From: Conus ventricosus
Taxonomy: Eukaryota; Mollusca; Gastropoda; Neogastropoda; Conidae
DNA: 64,000 nucleotides
NCBI GenBank assembly: GCA_018398815.1
Contig: CM031611.1
Coordinates: 43,402,921-43,466,920, forward strand
Direction of reading: 5' to 3'
Shown here piece after piece: positions 13,901 through 23,039 of this stretch (its first letter is position 1; each line of letters opens with the position of its first letter). The translations under genes and the position numbers were made by a program. The notes beneath the pieces are model-generated. The model was not told the origin of the DNA. It made no database searches and was given only the letters and a program-made list of their open reading frames with translations.

Positions 13901-16900
13901 GATACTCATTTAATGAAGACATGGTAGAAAGCTGTCACTCACACTCACTCACACACACACGCCCACATGAGCGCGCACACACACACACAGAGAACCTGTA
14001 CTAAGTACGAATTTGTTTGTGATGCTAAAAAGATTTTTTAAATCAAAGACATGACTGTGTTATCTAGTTTTCAGTACAGCTGTAGCGTGGGTATGACAAA
14101 TCAAACACACTTTTGAATTCTTATCTACTTTCTAAACCTATCATGGAAAGGGAAAGCTCATGGGCACCCTGCATGAAAATCAATAGTCTCCATCCTGCAG
14201 AGTTGGAAGTTCTCCATTGTCACGGACGTAAATACTTTTGGTTTGGAAGATAATTCATTTCTTTTTAAACCCAGTGTAAAGTGGAGTGTTACCAGTGACA
14301 TCTTTACTACATTGGCCGGGTGTTGACCAGTGTGCTATTTGTGTCATCCAGGGTGCGCTACGTCCGTGCATTTTTGCTCTCATCCTCCAATATTTCTCTT
14401 CATTTTTTTTTTTTTAAAGCTTTCTTTTTCTGTTCTTTATCGTTTTCCACGTGGTTCATCAGCTGATGTCAGGTGCCACAGGTGAGCTGTTTTGTTACCT
14501 GTTGCCATCTTGGTTAGGTCAGTGGTGTGGCACTCATTGACGGACCGTCGAGTCGGAGAGATCTCTATCTCTGCTAGCTGGCCCACCTTTCTTTATTCCA
14601 CTTCGGTGTGGATGGTGTGGAAGAGTCTTTCGCCCTTCAGCGGGTCGGAAAGTATTCCACGAGACACCTGGGATCCCTATCCCTGCCAGCTGGAAGAACC
14701 ACCTTGGGTCGTCCGACCTGGAGTCCCTTCGGTGTGGACCGGCACGGTTACGGCTGCCATCCTTCATTGGACTGGGGAGCGAACCGTTTCTCACCTCGCC
14801 CACCCGCCATTTTTGGTAACTATATGGTCTGTTTTGGACAGTTTTGTTTTATTTGGGTTTTCTAACCTTTCAGCGGTTTGAGAGGTTTTTCTTCTGCCTT
14901 CATATGCTGTTGGCTCGGGCACACCTTTTCTGTGTGTAACTGCTCCAAAGAAGGGGGGAGCAGGTATGGAAATGGTATCGAGATATGCGTCTTGTTGTAG
15001 AATTGTAGTAAAGCATTTTCTTAATTGTGTTTTCGGTCCTTAGCGGCTAGGGATTCTGTTACTTTGGACTAAGTTGAAAATTGCTTACTATATGATATCC
15101 CTTCATTCCGGTCAATGGAAGCTGTGTTTGTTGTTGTCTGATTACACAGGTTGAGTCAATGCTTATTTTCGCTCAATATGTGATTTGGGCCGGAAGGATA
15201 TCAGAAATGTTAGTTTCATTTTCCTTGTTGCTTCACGGACACGAGACGGATCGGGGAACGAATGAGCGTGCGAACGGATAAACATTTAGACCGTGGAGTG
15301 TGGAATTCCTGCCTATCGCCCCACTTGTGGTTCGTTCTCGTTGTGTCCTTGTCTTATATGTTTGTGTGACAGACGTGTGGATGAATTCTAATTGGTTTTA
15401 TTCATTGGAGCTTTTGACTAAGGAAGTTATCTTAGTATAGGTCAAATAAAAGCAAAAGAAAAGGGAAAGTTTTTATAGTTTATTTGCCCTTTTATAAGTG
15501 ACAAAGACATTGTTGACCTTATTACGGCATTGTGACCTTCGCACTGACGTACTGCCGGACCCACTATGTTGCCACACACTGACAAGGACTATAGGGAGAT
15601 GACTTCTCATCTGGAGACTGATCTCCGCTGTAGGGCGGGATTTGTTTTGCCTGTTTTTCTAAAGCTGCAGCCCGGTCTTTGGCTGCTGGAAGACCAGCGT
15701 CCACGGACCCTGCAGTCAGCATCCTGCGTCCCGGCACCAGTCGCTTTTCCAACCTGCGAACTGGAGGTGAACCTCGTCTCCTTTACTGGGACACCGGTTT
15801 CACCTCGGACTGGAAGACCAGCCCACCACAAGCGTCACCCCTCTACAGGATCCACCTCCTACGAACCTCCTCGGTTCATGGATCTTGAGTTGAGTGCTCC
15901 ATTTTGTGTGGTGTGGGTCTGGCGTGCGTGTGCGTGGGTTTAAAGCCGGTCAATGATTCGTTTTTTTTTTTGTTTGTTTGTTTTGTTTAATTCTAGTTGA
16001 TTAGGTCCGTTGGATGCAGCATTGTTTCTAATACTGTCTTTCTTCTGTTATTTTGCTGAATGTTCTTGTGGTGTTTAGTGGGTTAGGTTGGGACAGTAGC
16101 GGGACCCCGGGATATTGAAGGGTTTTGTGGTCTATTCAATTTACTTTGTCCCCTAAGTCAGTTAGTGCTGAATAGTGCCTTTCTCTTCTATGCCCTAGTT
16201 ACAGTTAGTGCTGAATAGTGCCTTTCTCTTCTATGCCCTAGTTACAGTTAGTGCTGAATAGTGCCTTTCTCTTCTATGCCCTAGTTTTGTTTTTATTCTT
16301 TCCTTTCCTTTCTCGACTATCTTTTCTCTTCTTTGTTATGACCCATACCCCATCTGGAGTGCTAGTGTGAGTGAATGATTGTATTGTGAATAAAAATATT
16401 GTCTAAAAATCTTCCTCTTGTGGTCTGGTGGTGTGAGGGATTGAGTGATCGCTCCGTTTCTGCCACTGCACATTCCCTGTATAAGAACCCCCCCTGTCAG
16501 GTGTACTCGCACGTGACATCCATGATGGAACAAGCTTGAAATCATACTTCTGATCACCTCAGATCGAGCCAAGTTATGCTTCATAAATTATACACGCATA
16601 TTGGAAGCACTTTATTTCCCCCCAGAATTTTTCCAAGATGACATCTGGTCATGAAATAACTGCTGATTTCCAACAACAACAAAATTTCTAAATCTTCACT
16701 GTGACCTGAAAACTCAACAGTTTTGATTTGATAATGTCTCCGATGTTCACAGTTTCTGAAATCCATTTGATAATGTCTCTGATCTCGACAGTTTCTGAAA
16801 TCTATTGATTCCAAGTTCACTACAGACATACTTTCACAGACACACAATAACATTTAAGTAAAAAACAAACAGGAACTTTCAGGAGAAAAAAAAGAAAGAA

Positions 16901-19900
16901 AGAAAAAAGAAAAAGCAGCACTAACCTTCAAGGCCTGATAAAAGATTTCGTTGCCTTCCTGAACAGACACGATGTTCTGTTCTTCATAGAAGCGTGCCGA
17001 ATTGACGTAACGCATCCAGTTGCCTTTCTCTGGCTCCGTGGCATTGACCACATGCAGAGTCTGGTTGGTGTTACTGTCCAAGACCTTGAACAAAGGGTGG
17101 ACATACCGCAAGTAGAAAATGTCACCACTTTCAGGTAATTACATTAAAATGAATACCCCTCCTCTCTCTCTATTTTTACTTTTGCTCTTTCTCCTTAACC
17201 ATACCAACATGAATATACTGGATTCATCATATTACTTGCATAAATGTTCATTATTGCTAATTCTAACTCAACTGTAACATCAGAACCTTATGCTTCAATT
17301 ATGCAAATTTTATTACCCCTCCACTATCCGATCTCCATACATACATACATACACACTGAGATAAATCCTTCTAAACCAGGGAAGAGAGAGATACAGAGAG
17401 AGAGAGAGAGAGAGGGGGGGGGGGGGGGGGGGGGGGGGAGGAGAGAGATTCAGAGAGAGGTTTCCATCTCCACACACACAGAGATAAATTCTTCGAAACC
17501 AGGGAGAAGACAGACAGACAGACAGGACCGACAGTCAAACCAACTCACAGACAGACAGAGACATAGGGATACAAACAGACAGAAACAAAGACGGAGACAA
17601 TGACTGTATGACCTACATGCACACATACTAAAATCAGCAGGCTACTGAACTTACATGCCATGCATATCTGAAGTCGATGTCTTTCTCTTTCTTCTCCAGT
17701 TCATCCTTGGTAATAATTTCTCCCACAAATGGCCCAAACTTGCTGTCGATACTGATTGGCTCTTTACAGAACACACCTGGAAAATCAAAACAGATTACAA
17801 AGATCCATGAGTTTTACATTAAAGAGCAAACAGTAAGGATCATCAGTATCACTCCAAGTATTTTCAATACAGCCAAAACCTGTGTTCCCCCATCCCCCAC
17901 GCAAGTCTCTACCAGTCTTTCACACAAACTCTGTGAGTAGTAGAAATTTATTTTTTTTTAAAGAAAAAAAAAAGTGAGAGGCCACCAACATTGTGGCATG
18001 CAACGGAAACAATAAGTCCACAGACAAGTTTGATACCTCGATGCACAAATACAGGTAGGCAGCCCATGATCTCTTGACAGCTGGCAAGAAGTGAAGAGGA
18101 TATGGAAAGCCAGCGATGTGCATAACATCGTGAGATTCTACCAGGTAATGCTTCTATCAACAACAACAAAAATTGGAAAGCCAGTGATCAGCAGAACCAG
18201 AGACTCTACAGAGCCATGACCAGAAACTCTACACCGTCATGTCGCTATAAAGGTGAGATGGACCTCTAGTGATTGTTGGAACCAGAAACTCTACACGGTC
18301 ATGTTGCTATAAAGGAGAGATGGACCGCTACTGATTGTTGGAACCAGAAATTCTACACCGTCATGTTGCTATACAGGAAAGATGGACCGCCAGTGATTGT
18401 TGGAACCAGAAACTCTACACCGTCATGTTGCTATGAAGAAGAGATGGACCGCGAGTGATTGTTGGAACCAGAAACTCTACACCGTCATGTTGCTTGCCAT
18501 CAGAGATGGACAGCTAAGAGGCCAAAGGAGCCAGCAGGTCGACAAGGTCATGTTGCAATAAAGAAGAGGTGGAAAGCTGGTGATCAATGGAACACAGATT
18601 ACAGGGTGATGCTGCAATAAATAAGAGATGGTAAGCTATCAGTGTAACTACAAACTCTACTAGTCATGTGACTGTAAAGAAGAGATGAACAGCTAGAGAT
18701 CAGTGTAACCACAGACTCTGTGGTCATGTTGCTATGAAGAAGAAATGGAAAGCTGGTGATCAATGTGACTACAGACTCTGAGTTCATGTTGCTATTCAAC
18801 AAGATAAAAAGGAGGAAAACGTGCTCAGCAAACCACAGACTCTACGAAGTCATGTTGTGATAATGAAGAGATGGAAAGCTTGCTATCACTTAATTAAACA
18901 AGACACTCCATAAATGGTCGTGGAAAAGGAGAGAGTTTGTGATCAGTGGAACAAAAGACCCAACAAGGGTGAGCAACGAGAAAGCCAATGATGACTGAAA
19001 AGCTGATCAAACACTAGTGATCAGTGAAACAAATGATGGAACATTAATGTTTAAACACAACAAAAAATGAAAGTCAGCAGTCATTGGGAAAAAACCCTCG
19101 AAGGACAGCTAGTGATCAGTCGAACAAGACACTACAAGGTTGTAGCAATGAAAAGACAAAAAGCGATGGAAAACTAGACATTAGTTTTTTTTTTAAACAA
19201 GAAAAAAAGGACAGGTGATGGGGGTGGAAAACTACAAGTCAGTTATTAAAAAAAAGTGATGGAAAACTAGTCATCAGTGAAACAAGTAATGGAAAGCCAG
19301 TGATGCGTGAAAATGTGAAGGAAAACTAATGAGCAGTGAAACAAGTGGAGGAAACTTAGAAATCAAAAAAAAATTATGAAAAGTTAATGATCAGTGAAAA
19401 TGTGAATGAAAACTAATGATCACAGATCAGTGAAACAAGTGATGGAAAACTAATGATCTGTGAAACGAGTGATGGAAAACTAATGATTTGTGAAACAAGT
19501 GATGGAAAGCTAATGACATGTGTAATCAGGATAGACTACTGGCTGACAGAGATGCAAAGCTATGGATCAGTATAACAATAGACTGACTCACAGAGATGGA
19601 AAGCTATGGATCAGTACAATAACAGACTGACTCACAAAGATGGAAAGCTACGAATCAGTACAACAATAGACTGACTCACAGAGATGGAAAGCTATGGATC
19701 AGTACAATAACAGACCGACTCACAGAGATGGAAAGCTATGAATCAATAAAACCAGAGACTTCGGTATCTAACAGGTGAAAATCTTGACATCAGTGACAAG
19801 CCAGGAGACTGTAAAGGCCAGGTTTTCATCAACTGTCCTTGTTGCCCTCAATGTCAAGCCAGGTTTCCCAGCACATAAAGCACGTAAACTGCACATCACA

Positions 19901-21135
19901 TACCAGTGCTTCTCCAAGCCCTCACCCCACTGTAAACAAATGTGTGCTCATACTGAATTGACGTTTAATTTCATGAAATATACCTTTTTCCTTTTATGAA
20001 TAAAGAAAAAAAGGATGCAGTAGACAACCAGTCAGCAACCTGTTGCGTTAGCAGGGATGGATCAATATCCATCCAGCTCTATGCTGAACCAAACATCTCG
20101 TTCATTGGGCAGAATTCCTAGGCCAGAACTCTGTATCTCCCGCTTTATTGTTGGAATATTTCTCACCTAAGATTGCACTTTTCCCCTGACAATGACAACT
20201 GTTGGTTGTAGTTTGGATAATTCCTTGCGCTCCCCCAGTTTCTATGCTGAAAACTTTCTCCACTGAAAAAAATGAAGGGGACTTGCTTTTGAGAATGATG
20301 GTAGGGCTGTTACAGTCAGAGCATGATAGTTTTAGAACCGACACACTGATTGCGAAACCATAGACAAAGAAAAGAGAGTGGCCAGCCCCTGTGGCGGAGT
20401 GGCTAGCATCACAGACTTATCGGTTGGAGGGCTGCGAGTTTGATTCCCATTTGGTGTTTTTATTTCTGGGCGGTTTTGACTTTAGCCACTTGTGCCAGCT
20501 ACCATCCAGAACTGGGGAGTGCTATGGGCTCCTATGGAAAGACTGGGACAACACAATTTCATCTCATTCACCAAACAGATACATCTTTGACACAGACACA
20601 TCTCTGAGCCAGAATGTATTATCTAAAGCACAGAGTACAGCCCTGTCCAGTAGTCTTTAACAGGAATGGAACTCTATATAATCATTTCCATAATCAGCAT
20701 TCTCATTGACCATCATGTACATTGGGGGGGAAGCAAAACAGAAAAACTCACTTTCACATAAACAGTAAATATACTTTTTTCTTCTCTTGAACTTGTTACA
20801 TGTTCTGTCCCCACTTTGATTGCATGGGAGTATTTGCCTATTTAGTTCTCATTTTCTTGCAATGATGAGTTCTGAGAGTTTACCTGCCATTTTTGCACAG
20901 AAAGACTGCAGTAGCTGCTTATTTAGTGAACAAAATGACCTTTTCCTGGTTTTGCAGCACATCAATATCCAAAAAACCAAATACTACATATTACGTTACT
21001 GACACGCGTCCATGATTCAGTCAAGCGACATTTCAGGGAAAGGCAAACCCTACCTGATCTGTTCGTGACCACTAGCGACGGCTTGAGCTCCATACATGGT
21101 GGGGTCACCATGAACGCTGGCAGCTGCAGAGGCAT
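1..21135 (-). CDS. PRDM-type PR/SET-domain C2H2 zinc finger protein (whole gene model; 3' end lies beyond the window)
   Basis: Nine exons join in phase on the minus strand: 21135-21054, 17776-17655, 17084-16926, 12508-12406, 10804-9392, 8075-7835, 6945-4234, 2037-1261, 85-1. Exons 1-4 encode a PR (SET-related) domain of about 135 residues at the extreme N-terminus, with hallmarks GVFCKEPI, FGPFVGEI, NWMRYVNSARFYEEQN and PGEELLTWF. Exons 5-9 encode at least ten C2H2 or C2HC fingers in small clusters, separated by long Ser/Glu/Lys-rich disordered sequence; more than 1,890 residues lie in the window. By family knowledge, PRDM proteins are nuclear DNA-binding regulators; some PR domains methylate histone H3, others only recruit cofactors, and activity cannot be judged here. 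Six single-base frame breaks (two each in exons 5, 7 and 8) interrupt the frame; adding one base per break restores the exact phase at every downstream junction. PRDM9- or PRDM10/15-like membership is possible; I assign no orthologue. The start is the ATG in exon 1, preceded by an in-frame TAA. Confidence 0.9.
86..1260. other. Intron 8 of the PRDM-like gene, no feature
   Basis: Unique-looking sequence with an A run near 310-330 and a G run near 1136-1152. No coding potential beyond antisense shadows. Confidence 0.7.
1261..2037 (-). CDS. PRDM-like gene, exon 8 (two C2HC-type fingers; two frame breaks)
   Basis: The acceptor is TATGTTTGTGCAG (phase 0) and the donor is GTGAGT (phase 2). It encodes CTRCNLTFKQYSRLRAHILNC (C2HC), a basic KKRPKANRHRF segment, a Ser-rich linker, and a second finger beginning CQGCRLSF and ending LERHTKNC in the neighbouring frame. 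Frame breaks lie near 1475-1482 and 1336-1346, the second inside the finger itself. Both are one-base deletions relative to the expected frame and together give the phase that exon 9 needs. Confidence 0.83.
2038..4233. other. Intron 7 of the PRDM-like gene
   Basis: AT-rich intron with a ~30-base A run near 3470-3500 and an impure (CA)n tract at about 4045-4190. No conserved open frame or element recognised. Confidence 0.7.
4234..6945 (-). CDS. PRDM-like gene, exon 7 (large acidic disordered region flanked by zinc fingers; two frame breaks)
   Basis: The acceptor is TTTGTTACAG before ATACGACGG and the donor is GTGAGG after ...HFE. The 5' part holds finger CPICKKKFSTYGSMCRHRRSVH and a coiled-coil-like EKIYEDLEKEQAERES. 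About 750 Ser/Glu/Asp/Lys-rich residues without a fold follow, ending with finger CSLCRRYFYGIESVFRHQVKKH. The frame breaks at a four-base homopolymer (6518-6521) and a seven-base homopolymer (6305-6311); one extra base in each keeps the exon open at 904 codons. RGSVG/RRASFGS/RRASVGS motifs near the start of the acidic region repeat an R-R-x-S pattern typical of basophilic kinase sites (inference). Confidence 0.87.
6946..7834. other. Intron 6 of the PRDM-like gene
   Basis: No repeat or gene recognised in this stretch. Confidence 0.65.
7835..8075 (-). CDS. PRDM-like gene, exon 6 (two zinc fingers)
   Basis: The 241-bp exon carries fingers CHICGKKFLNEANMRKHLRFH and CKYGCDVVYPNVAELVKHL..H. The second has three residues between its cysteines. 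The nearest acceptor in phase with exon 5 is GCAGGTGAG ending at 8076; the stronger-looking GCAG four bases earlier would shift the frame. The donor is GTGAGA, phase 1. The exon shows no frame damage. Confidence 0.87.
8076..9391. other. Intron 5 of the PRDM-like gene
   Basis: Contains a C-rich run near 8458-8486; otherwise nothing recognised. Confidence 0.65.
9392..10804 (-). CDS. PRDM-like gene, exon 5 (disordered linker and three zinc fingers; two frame breaks)
   Basis: The acceptor is CTCTTCCAG before TGAAGACGG (phase 1) and the donor is GTAAGT (phase 0). The first ~300 codons are Ser/Thr/Lys-rich with basic clusters (GKRLRKKK, PKRKR). A finger CDICENLYRKALSLKRHVLREH follows, then an acidic stretch with DADDMDASDSSSDG. 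The frame breaks near 9731-9742 and again near 9695-9702, each consistent with one missing base. It then resumes with two more fingers, CHLCVQLF...HHLTHDAH and CERCNQRFRF...RH. The second lacks an obvious last histidine before the junction. Counting the two missing bases, the exon is 471 codons with the correct end phase. Confidence 0.85.
10805..11159. repeat. Impure (GA)n and (GT)n microsatellite in intron 4
   Basis: Alternating GA, then GT/GCGC, dinucleotide tracts directly upstream of the exon 5 acceptor. They generate long but meaningless Thr-His and Ser-Leu open frames. Confidence 0.9.
11160..11462. repeat. Near-perfect 145-bp inverted duplication with a 13-bp spacer
   Basis: The left arm 11160-11304 is the reverse complement of 11318-11462 with one visible mismatch. 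A third, direct copy of about 108 bp of the arm lies at 12066-12173. The left arm extends a further ~12 bases (TAGACGAACAAT) that match the flank of the third copy in inverted form. Either a recent foldback insertion or a fold-back assembly artefact could produce this. Confidence 0.9.
11463..12173. mobile_element. Unclassified interspersed element, copy 1 (related to 52428-53181)
   Basis: From about 11520 to 12052 this segment aligns with the copy at 52.6-53.2 kb. Shared strings include CTTTTGAT, GGCTCAAAGA, TTTGCATAATG and GTGGTGAGAACACCACAG, and both end near CCCCCACTA. Copies of the 11160-11462 repeat unit flank it on both sides. No open frame looks functional. It could be a terminal-repeat retrotransposon in miniature or another non-autonomous element. 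Confidence 0.55.
12174..12405. repeat. Impure (CA)n/(CT)n microsatellite just downstream of exon 4
   Basis: CA- and CT-rich tract around 12265-12395, ending next to the exon 4 donor. Confidence 0.8.
12406..12508 (-). CDS. PRDM-like gene, exon 4 (end of PR domain, basic linker)
   Basis: The 103-bp exon has acceptor TGTTCCAG and donor GTCAGT, phase 0 to phase 1. It encodes DIKPGEELLTWFE, the canonical last strand of PR domains, then a basic stretch NRKSRKRKQESR that could be a nuclear localisation signal (inference). Confidence 0.88.
12780..13050 (-). mobile_element. Probable tRNA-derived SINE
   Basis: On the minus strand an A-box-like TGGTTAGAGCA (13034-13024) is followed about 23 bases later by a B-box-like GTTAGTTCAGA (13001-12991). 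A body containing AAGGCAGTGGAAGGAAAAAG follows. The spacing suits a pol III internal promoter. Element ends are not defined. Confidence 0.4.
13051..14217. other. Intron 3 sequence without recognised features
   Basis: Contains a short (CA)n tract at 13935-13990. No gene or named element seen. Confidence 0.6.
14218..16518 (+). mobile_element. Solo LTR, about 2.3 kb, with 5-bp target site duplication
   Basis: The segment begins TGTCACGGAC and ends CGTGACA, a 7-bp terminal inverted repeat of TG...CA form. It is flanked on both sides by TCCAT (14213-14217 and 16519-16523), a target duplication of the size made by Ty3/gypsy and other LTR integrases. An AATAAA lies near 16388, about 130 bp from the right end, as expected for the R region if the LTR reads on the plus strand, antisense to the host gene. 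No gag or pol homology is visible. At 2.3 kb it is long for an LTR. A complete non-autonomous element is the alternative, but no internal direct repeats of LTR length were seen. Confidence 0.75.
16159..16285. repeat. Three tandem 43-bp repeats inside the LTR U3 region
   Basis: Three near-identical copies each start AGTTAGTGCTGAATAGTGCC, placed about 100-230 bp upstream of the AATAAA. Tandem repeats here are a common form of LTR enhancer (inference). Confidence 0.85.
16524..16925. other. Intron 3 sequence next to exon 3
   Basis: Contains a short internal duplication (TTTGATAATGTCTC twice, 16727-16780) and A-rich sequence on the plus strand that reads as the T-rich start of the intron on the gene strand. 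Nothing else seen. Confidence 0.6.
16926..17084 (-). CDS. PRDM-like gene, exon 3 (PR-domain core)
   Basis: The 159-bp exon is exactly 53 codons and phase 0 at both ends. The acceptor is CCCTTTGTTCAAG just before GTCTTGGAC and the donor is GTTAGT. It encodes VLDSNTNQTLHVVNATEPEK then GNWMRYVNSARFYEEQN, the family signature (PRDM consensus NWMRYVnxAr..eEQNl), and IFYQALK. The open frame continues upstream of 17084 for a few codons, but reading through would insert about 15 residues absent from PR domains, so the acceptor at 17085 is preferred. Confidence 0.9.
17085..17654. other. Intron 2 of the PRDM-like gene
   Basis: Contains a (GA)n plus poly-G block at about 17396-17455 and short CAGA repeats near 17510-17580; otherwise unremarkable. 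Confidence 0.75.
17655..17776 (-). CDS. PRDM-like gene, exon 2 (PR domain)
   Basis: The 122-bp exon has acceptor TTTTCCAG and donor GTAAGT. It opens in phase 1 and closes in phase 0. It encodes VFCKEPISIDSKFGPFVGEI, an ITKDELEKKEKDIDF segment and a final YAWH. This matches the 'GVFxxxxIpkGtxFGPyeGe...Y.W' core of PR/SET domains. The lysine-rich loop is the position where PRDM members vary. Confidence 0.88.
18170..18900. repeat. Degenerate minisatellite, ~62-bp unit
   Basis: At least four good copies between about 18240 and 18490 share GGAACCAGAAACTCTACAC and GTCATGTTGCTAT. Copies decay progressively toward 18900. Periodic non-coding sequence. Confidence 0.85.
18901..19540. repeat. Degenerate short-unit repeat in intron 1
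   Basis: Repeated ATCAGTGAAACAAGTGATGG and AAAACTAATGA modules at ~30-bp spacing, strongly diverged. Appears related to the arrays on both sides (shared GATGGAAAGCTA and GATCAGTG words). Confidence 0.7.
19541..19760. repeat. Minisatellite, 44-bp unit, about five copies
   Basis: Units contain AGATGGAAAGCTATGGATCA and GACTGACTCACAG, with few differences between copies. Confidence 0.85.
20385..20570 (+). mobile_element. tRNA-derived SINE
   Basis: The head CCCCTGTGGCGGAGTGGCTA contains an A-box (TGGCGGAGTGG). A B-box GCGAGTTTGATTCCC follows at 20434-20448, with tRNA-like spacing. The body continues through ACCATCCAGAACTGGGGAG. The head resembles a class II (Leu/Ser-type) tRNA start. The 3' end and tail are not clearly bounded. 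It is not a functional tRNA because no acceptor stem closes. Confidence 0.6.
20571..21053. other. Intron 1 sequence next to exon 1, no feature
   Basis: No element recognised. Confidence 0.6.
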
Positions 21136-21189
21136 GCTGACTGCCACACCAACAGATTACTTTTCACCTTTCAGCACAGACCAATTCAC
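21054..21189 (-). CDS. PRDM-like gene, exon 1 (start codon and PR-domain N-terminal strand)
   Basis: The coding part runs from an ATG at 21135 down to 21054 and gives 27 residues plus one base, including [19 protein letters not shown], which fits the 'LPxxLxLxxS' lead-in of PR domains. It ends at a GTAGGG donor in phase 1, matching exon 2. The ATG has A at -3. If the acceptor is the CTCTGTGTGCAG ending at 21190, about 54 bases of 5' UTR precede it and contain an in-frame TAA, which supports this start. A weaker acceptor at 21141 (GTGGCAG) would instead allow an upstream coding exon, so the N-terminus is not fully settled. Confidence 0.7.
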
Positions 21190-21293
21190 CTGCACACAGA
21201 GAGGTATCGATTTCCAAGGTTGGCTTCTTTAGACTCGACTCTAAATGTAGAATAATTTTTACCCCATCTAGATCGCATCCATGTGTGCACATG

Positions 21294-21562
<269 letters not shown>

Positions 21563-21787
21563 CACCTGCACATGCCTTCATGGAGAGAAGACTAGATCCT
21601 GTTTCAGCATTGCATTCATAAAATGTGGCAGCTCTGCATGTTATAATTTGGGCTGCAATCACACCTAAAGCGTCACCACCATCTCTGTCTCATGTGACCC
21701 ACTTCCATGATATGTCTATGTGTGGTGTGCCTGTGTGTGCAAGCATATGGGAACATGTGTACCTGGGTTTGTGATGTAGTGCACTTG

Positions 21788-22060
21788 TGGCATTCTTTAA
21801 TTCCATACCAGAGGTACAGTCTACACGTACAGTCTGCACCAATGGTATTCTTTAATTTCACACCAAAGTGCTGTCTACACCAACAGCATTAATTCCATAC
21901 CAAGGGTACAGTCTACACAAATGGTATTCTGTAATTTCATATGAAAAGTACAGTCTTCATGAATGGTATTCTATAATTTCACACCAAAGGTACTGTCTAC
22001 ACCAATGCATAAATTGTATTCTCTGATTCCATACCAAACATACAGTCTTTGTTTGTTCTC
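21788..22060. repeat. Degenerate ~42-bp minisatellite followed by (CA)n
   Basis: Five to six diverged copies share TGGTATTCT, AATTTCA and ACAGTCTACAC words. A pure (CA)n tract follows at 22066-22120. Confidence 0.8.
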
Positions 22061-22061
22061 T

Positions 22062-22121
<60 letters not shown>

Positions 22122-22181
22122 TTCATTACATTACACAGAAGCTGACAAATGCAACACATTGGTGAAGATATTCATTGTTAA

Positions 22182-22679
22182 TGCTACGTTTACACGGACG
22201 TGCAACTGCTCGTGCAAGTCCCCTCTGTGCAACTACGTGCAACTACTTAATTGCACGAAAGAGCCCCCGTGTAAACGCGAACGGTGCAAGTACCGTGCTG
22301 CAAGTGAGAGCCACCGACAGAATTAAGCCCCGCCCACGCTGCTTTTTTTTCCAGGAACTTTCCGCGATTTTCCACGAACTGCACAGACTTTTTCGGCTTG
22401 GCGCGAAAGTAACATCCGGTTGTACGGCGGTGCAACTGTGTAAACACTGATGCAATTCACTGCAACTACTGCAACTGCTGCAACTGCCGAAAAAATATCG
22501 CTCTGGACCGATATTTTGCGACTACTCGTGCAAGTCCTAATTGGGTATTGCCGATTATTTTGAGCTATTTTGAGGACTTGCAGCAACTGTTGGTCTGCTA
22601 TTATTCATGCTTAGGTATTAGTTGCCGTGCGAACGCAAAGGGGTTGCAGGGCTAGTTGCACGTCCGTGTAAACGTAGCA
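22182..22679. mobile_element. PIF/Harbinger-like MITE with perfect terminal inverted repeats and TAA duplication
   Basis: The 498-bp element starts TGCTACGTTTACACGGACG and ends with its exact reverse complement; the perfect inverted repeats extend 26 bp. It is flanked by TAA on both sides (22079+100 to 22081+100, i.e. 22179-22181, and 22680-22682), the TWA target typical of PIF/Harbinger transposases. It carries internal GCAACT-rich subrepeats and no transposase, so it is non-autonomous. Superfamily assignment rests on the 3-bp TAA target and is moderately sure. Confidence 0.85.
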
Positions 22680-23039
22680 TAAAAGATTAAATCTGTCCCA
22701 ACAAAGTTGCAATGACCCCAGCATTCGACAACATGCATTAGCTTTGGGAAAGGAGAGTGTGGTGGTGAAAGATCTTTTGAAAATAGACATTTCCAGCAAG
22801 CTTTCTGCCAGTATTAAACCTCCAAGTTTCACACAGACCTTGGTGATTCCAATTTTTCCAGCTTACCTTTTTAAAGAGTTTTTGTAACTGCAAGCTTAGA
22901 TTTTCATCAGAATTCATCCTAATGTTTTGTCGTCAACTTCATCAGTCACACCCCTGTTTCAAGCTTAACTTTACAGCAACTGTCGCTCACTTTTTTATTT
23001 TAGCTTTCCATCAGTTTTTATCCCAATTTTTCAACTTCA

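Noticed and set aside
17085..17127. Extending exon 3 upstream to an acceptor near 17128
   Set aside because: The phase does not match exon 2 and it adds residues not expected in a PR domain; the acceptor at 17085 fits both phase and domain.
20385..20460. A functional tRNA gene
   Set aside because: A and B boxes are present but no acceptor stem or anticodon arm closes; it is a SINE head.
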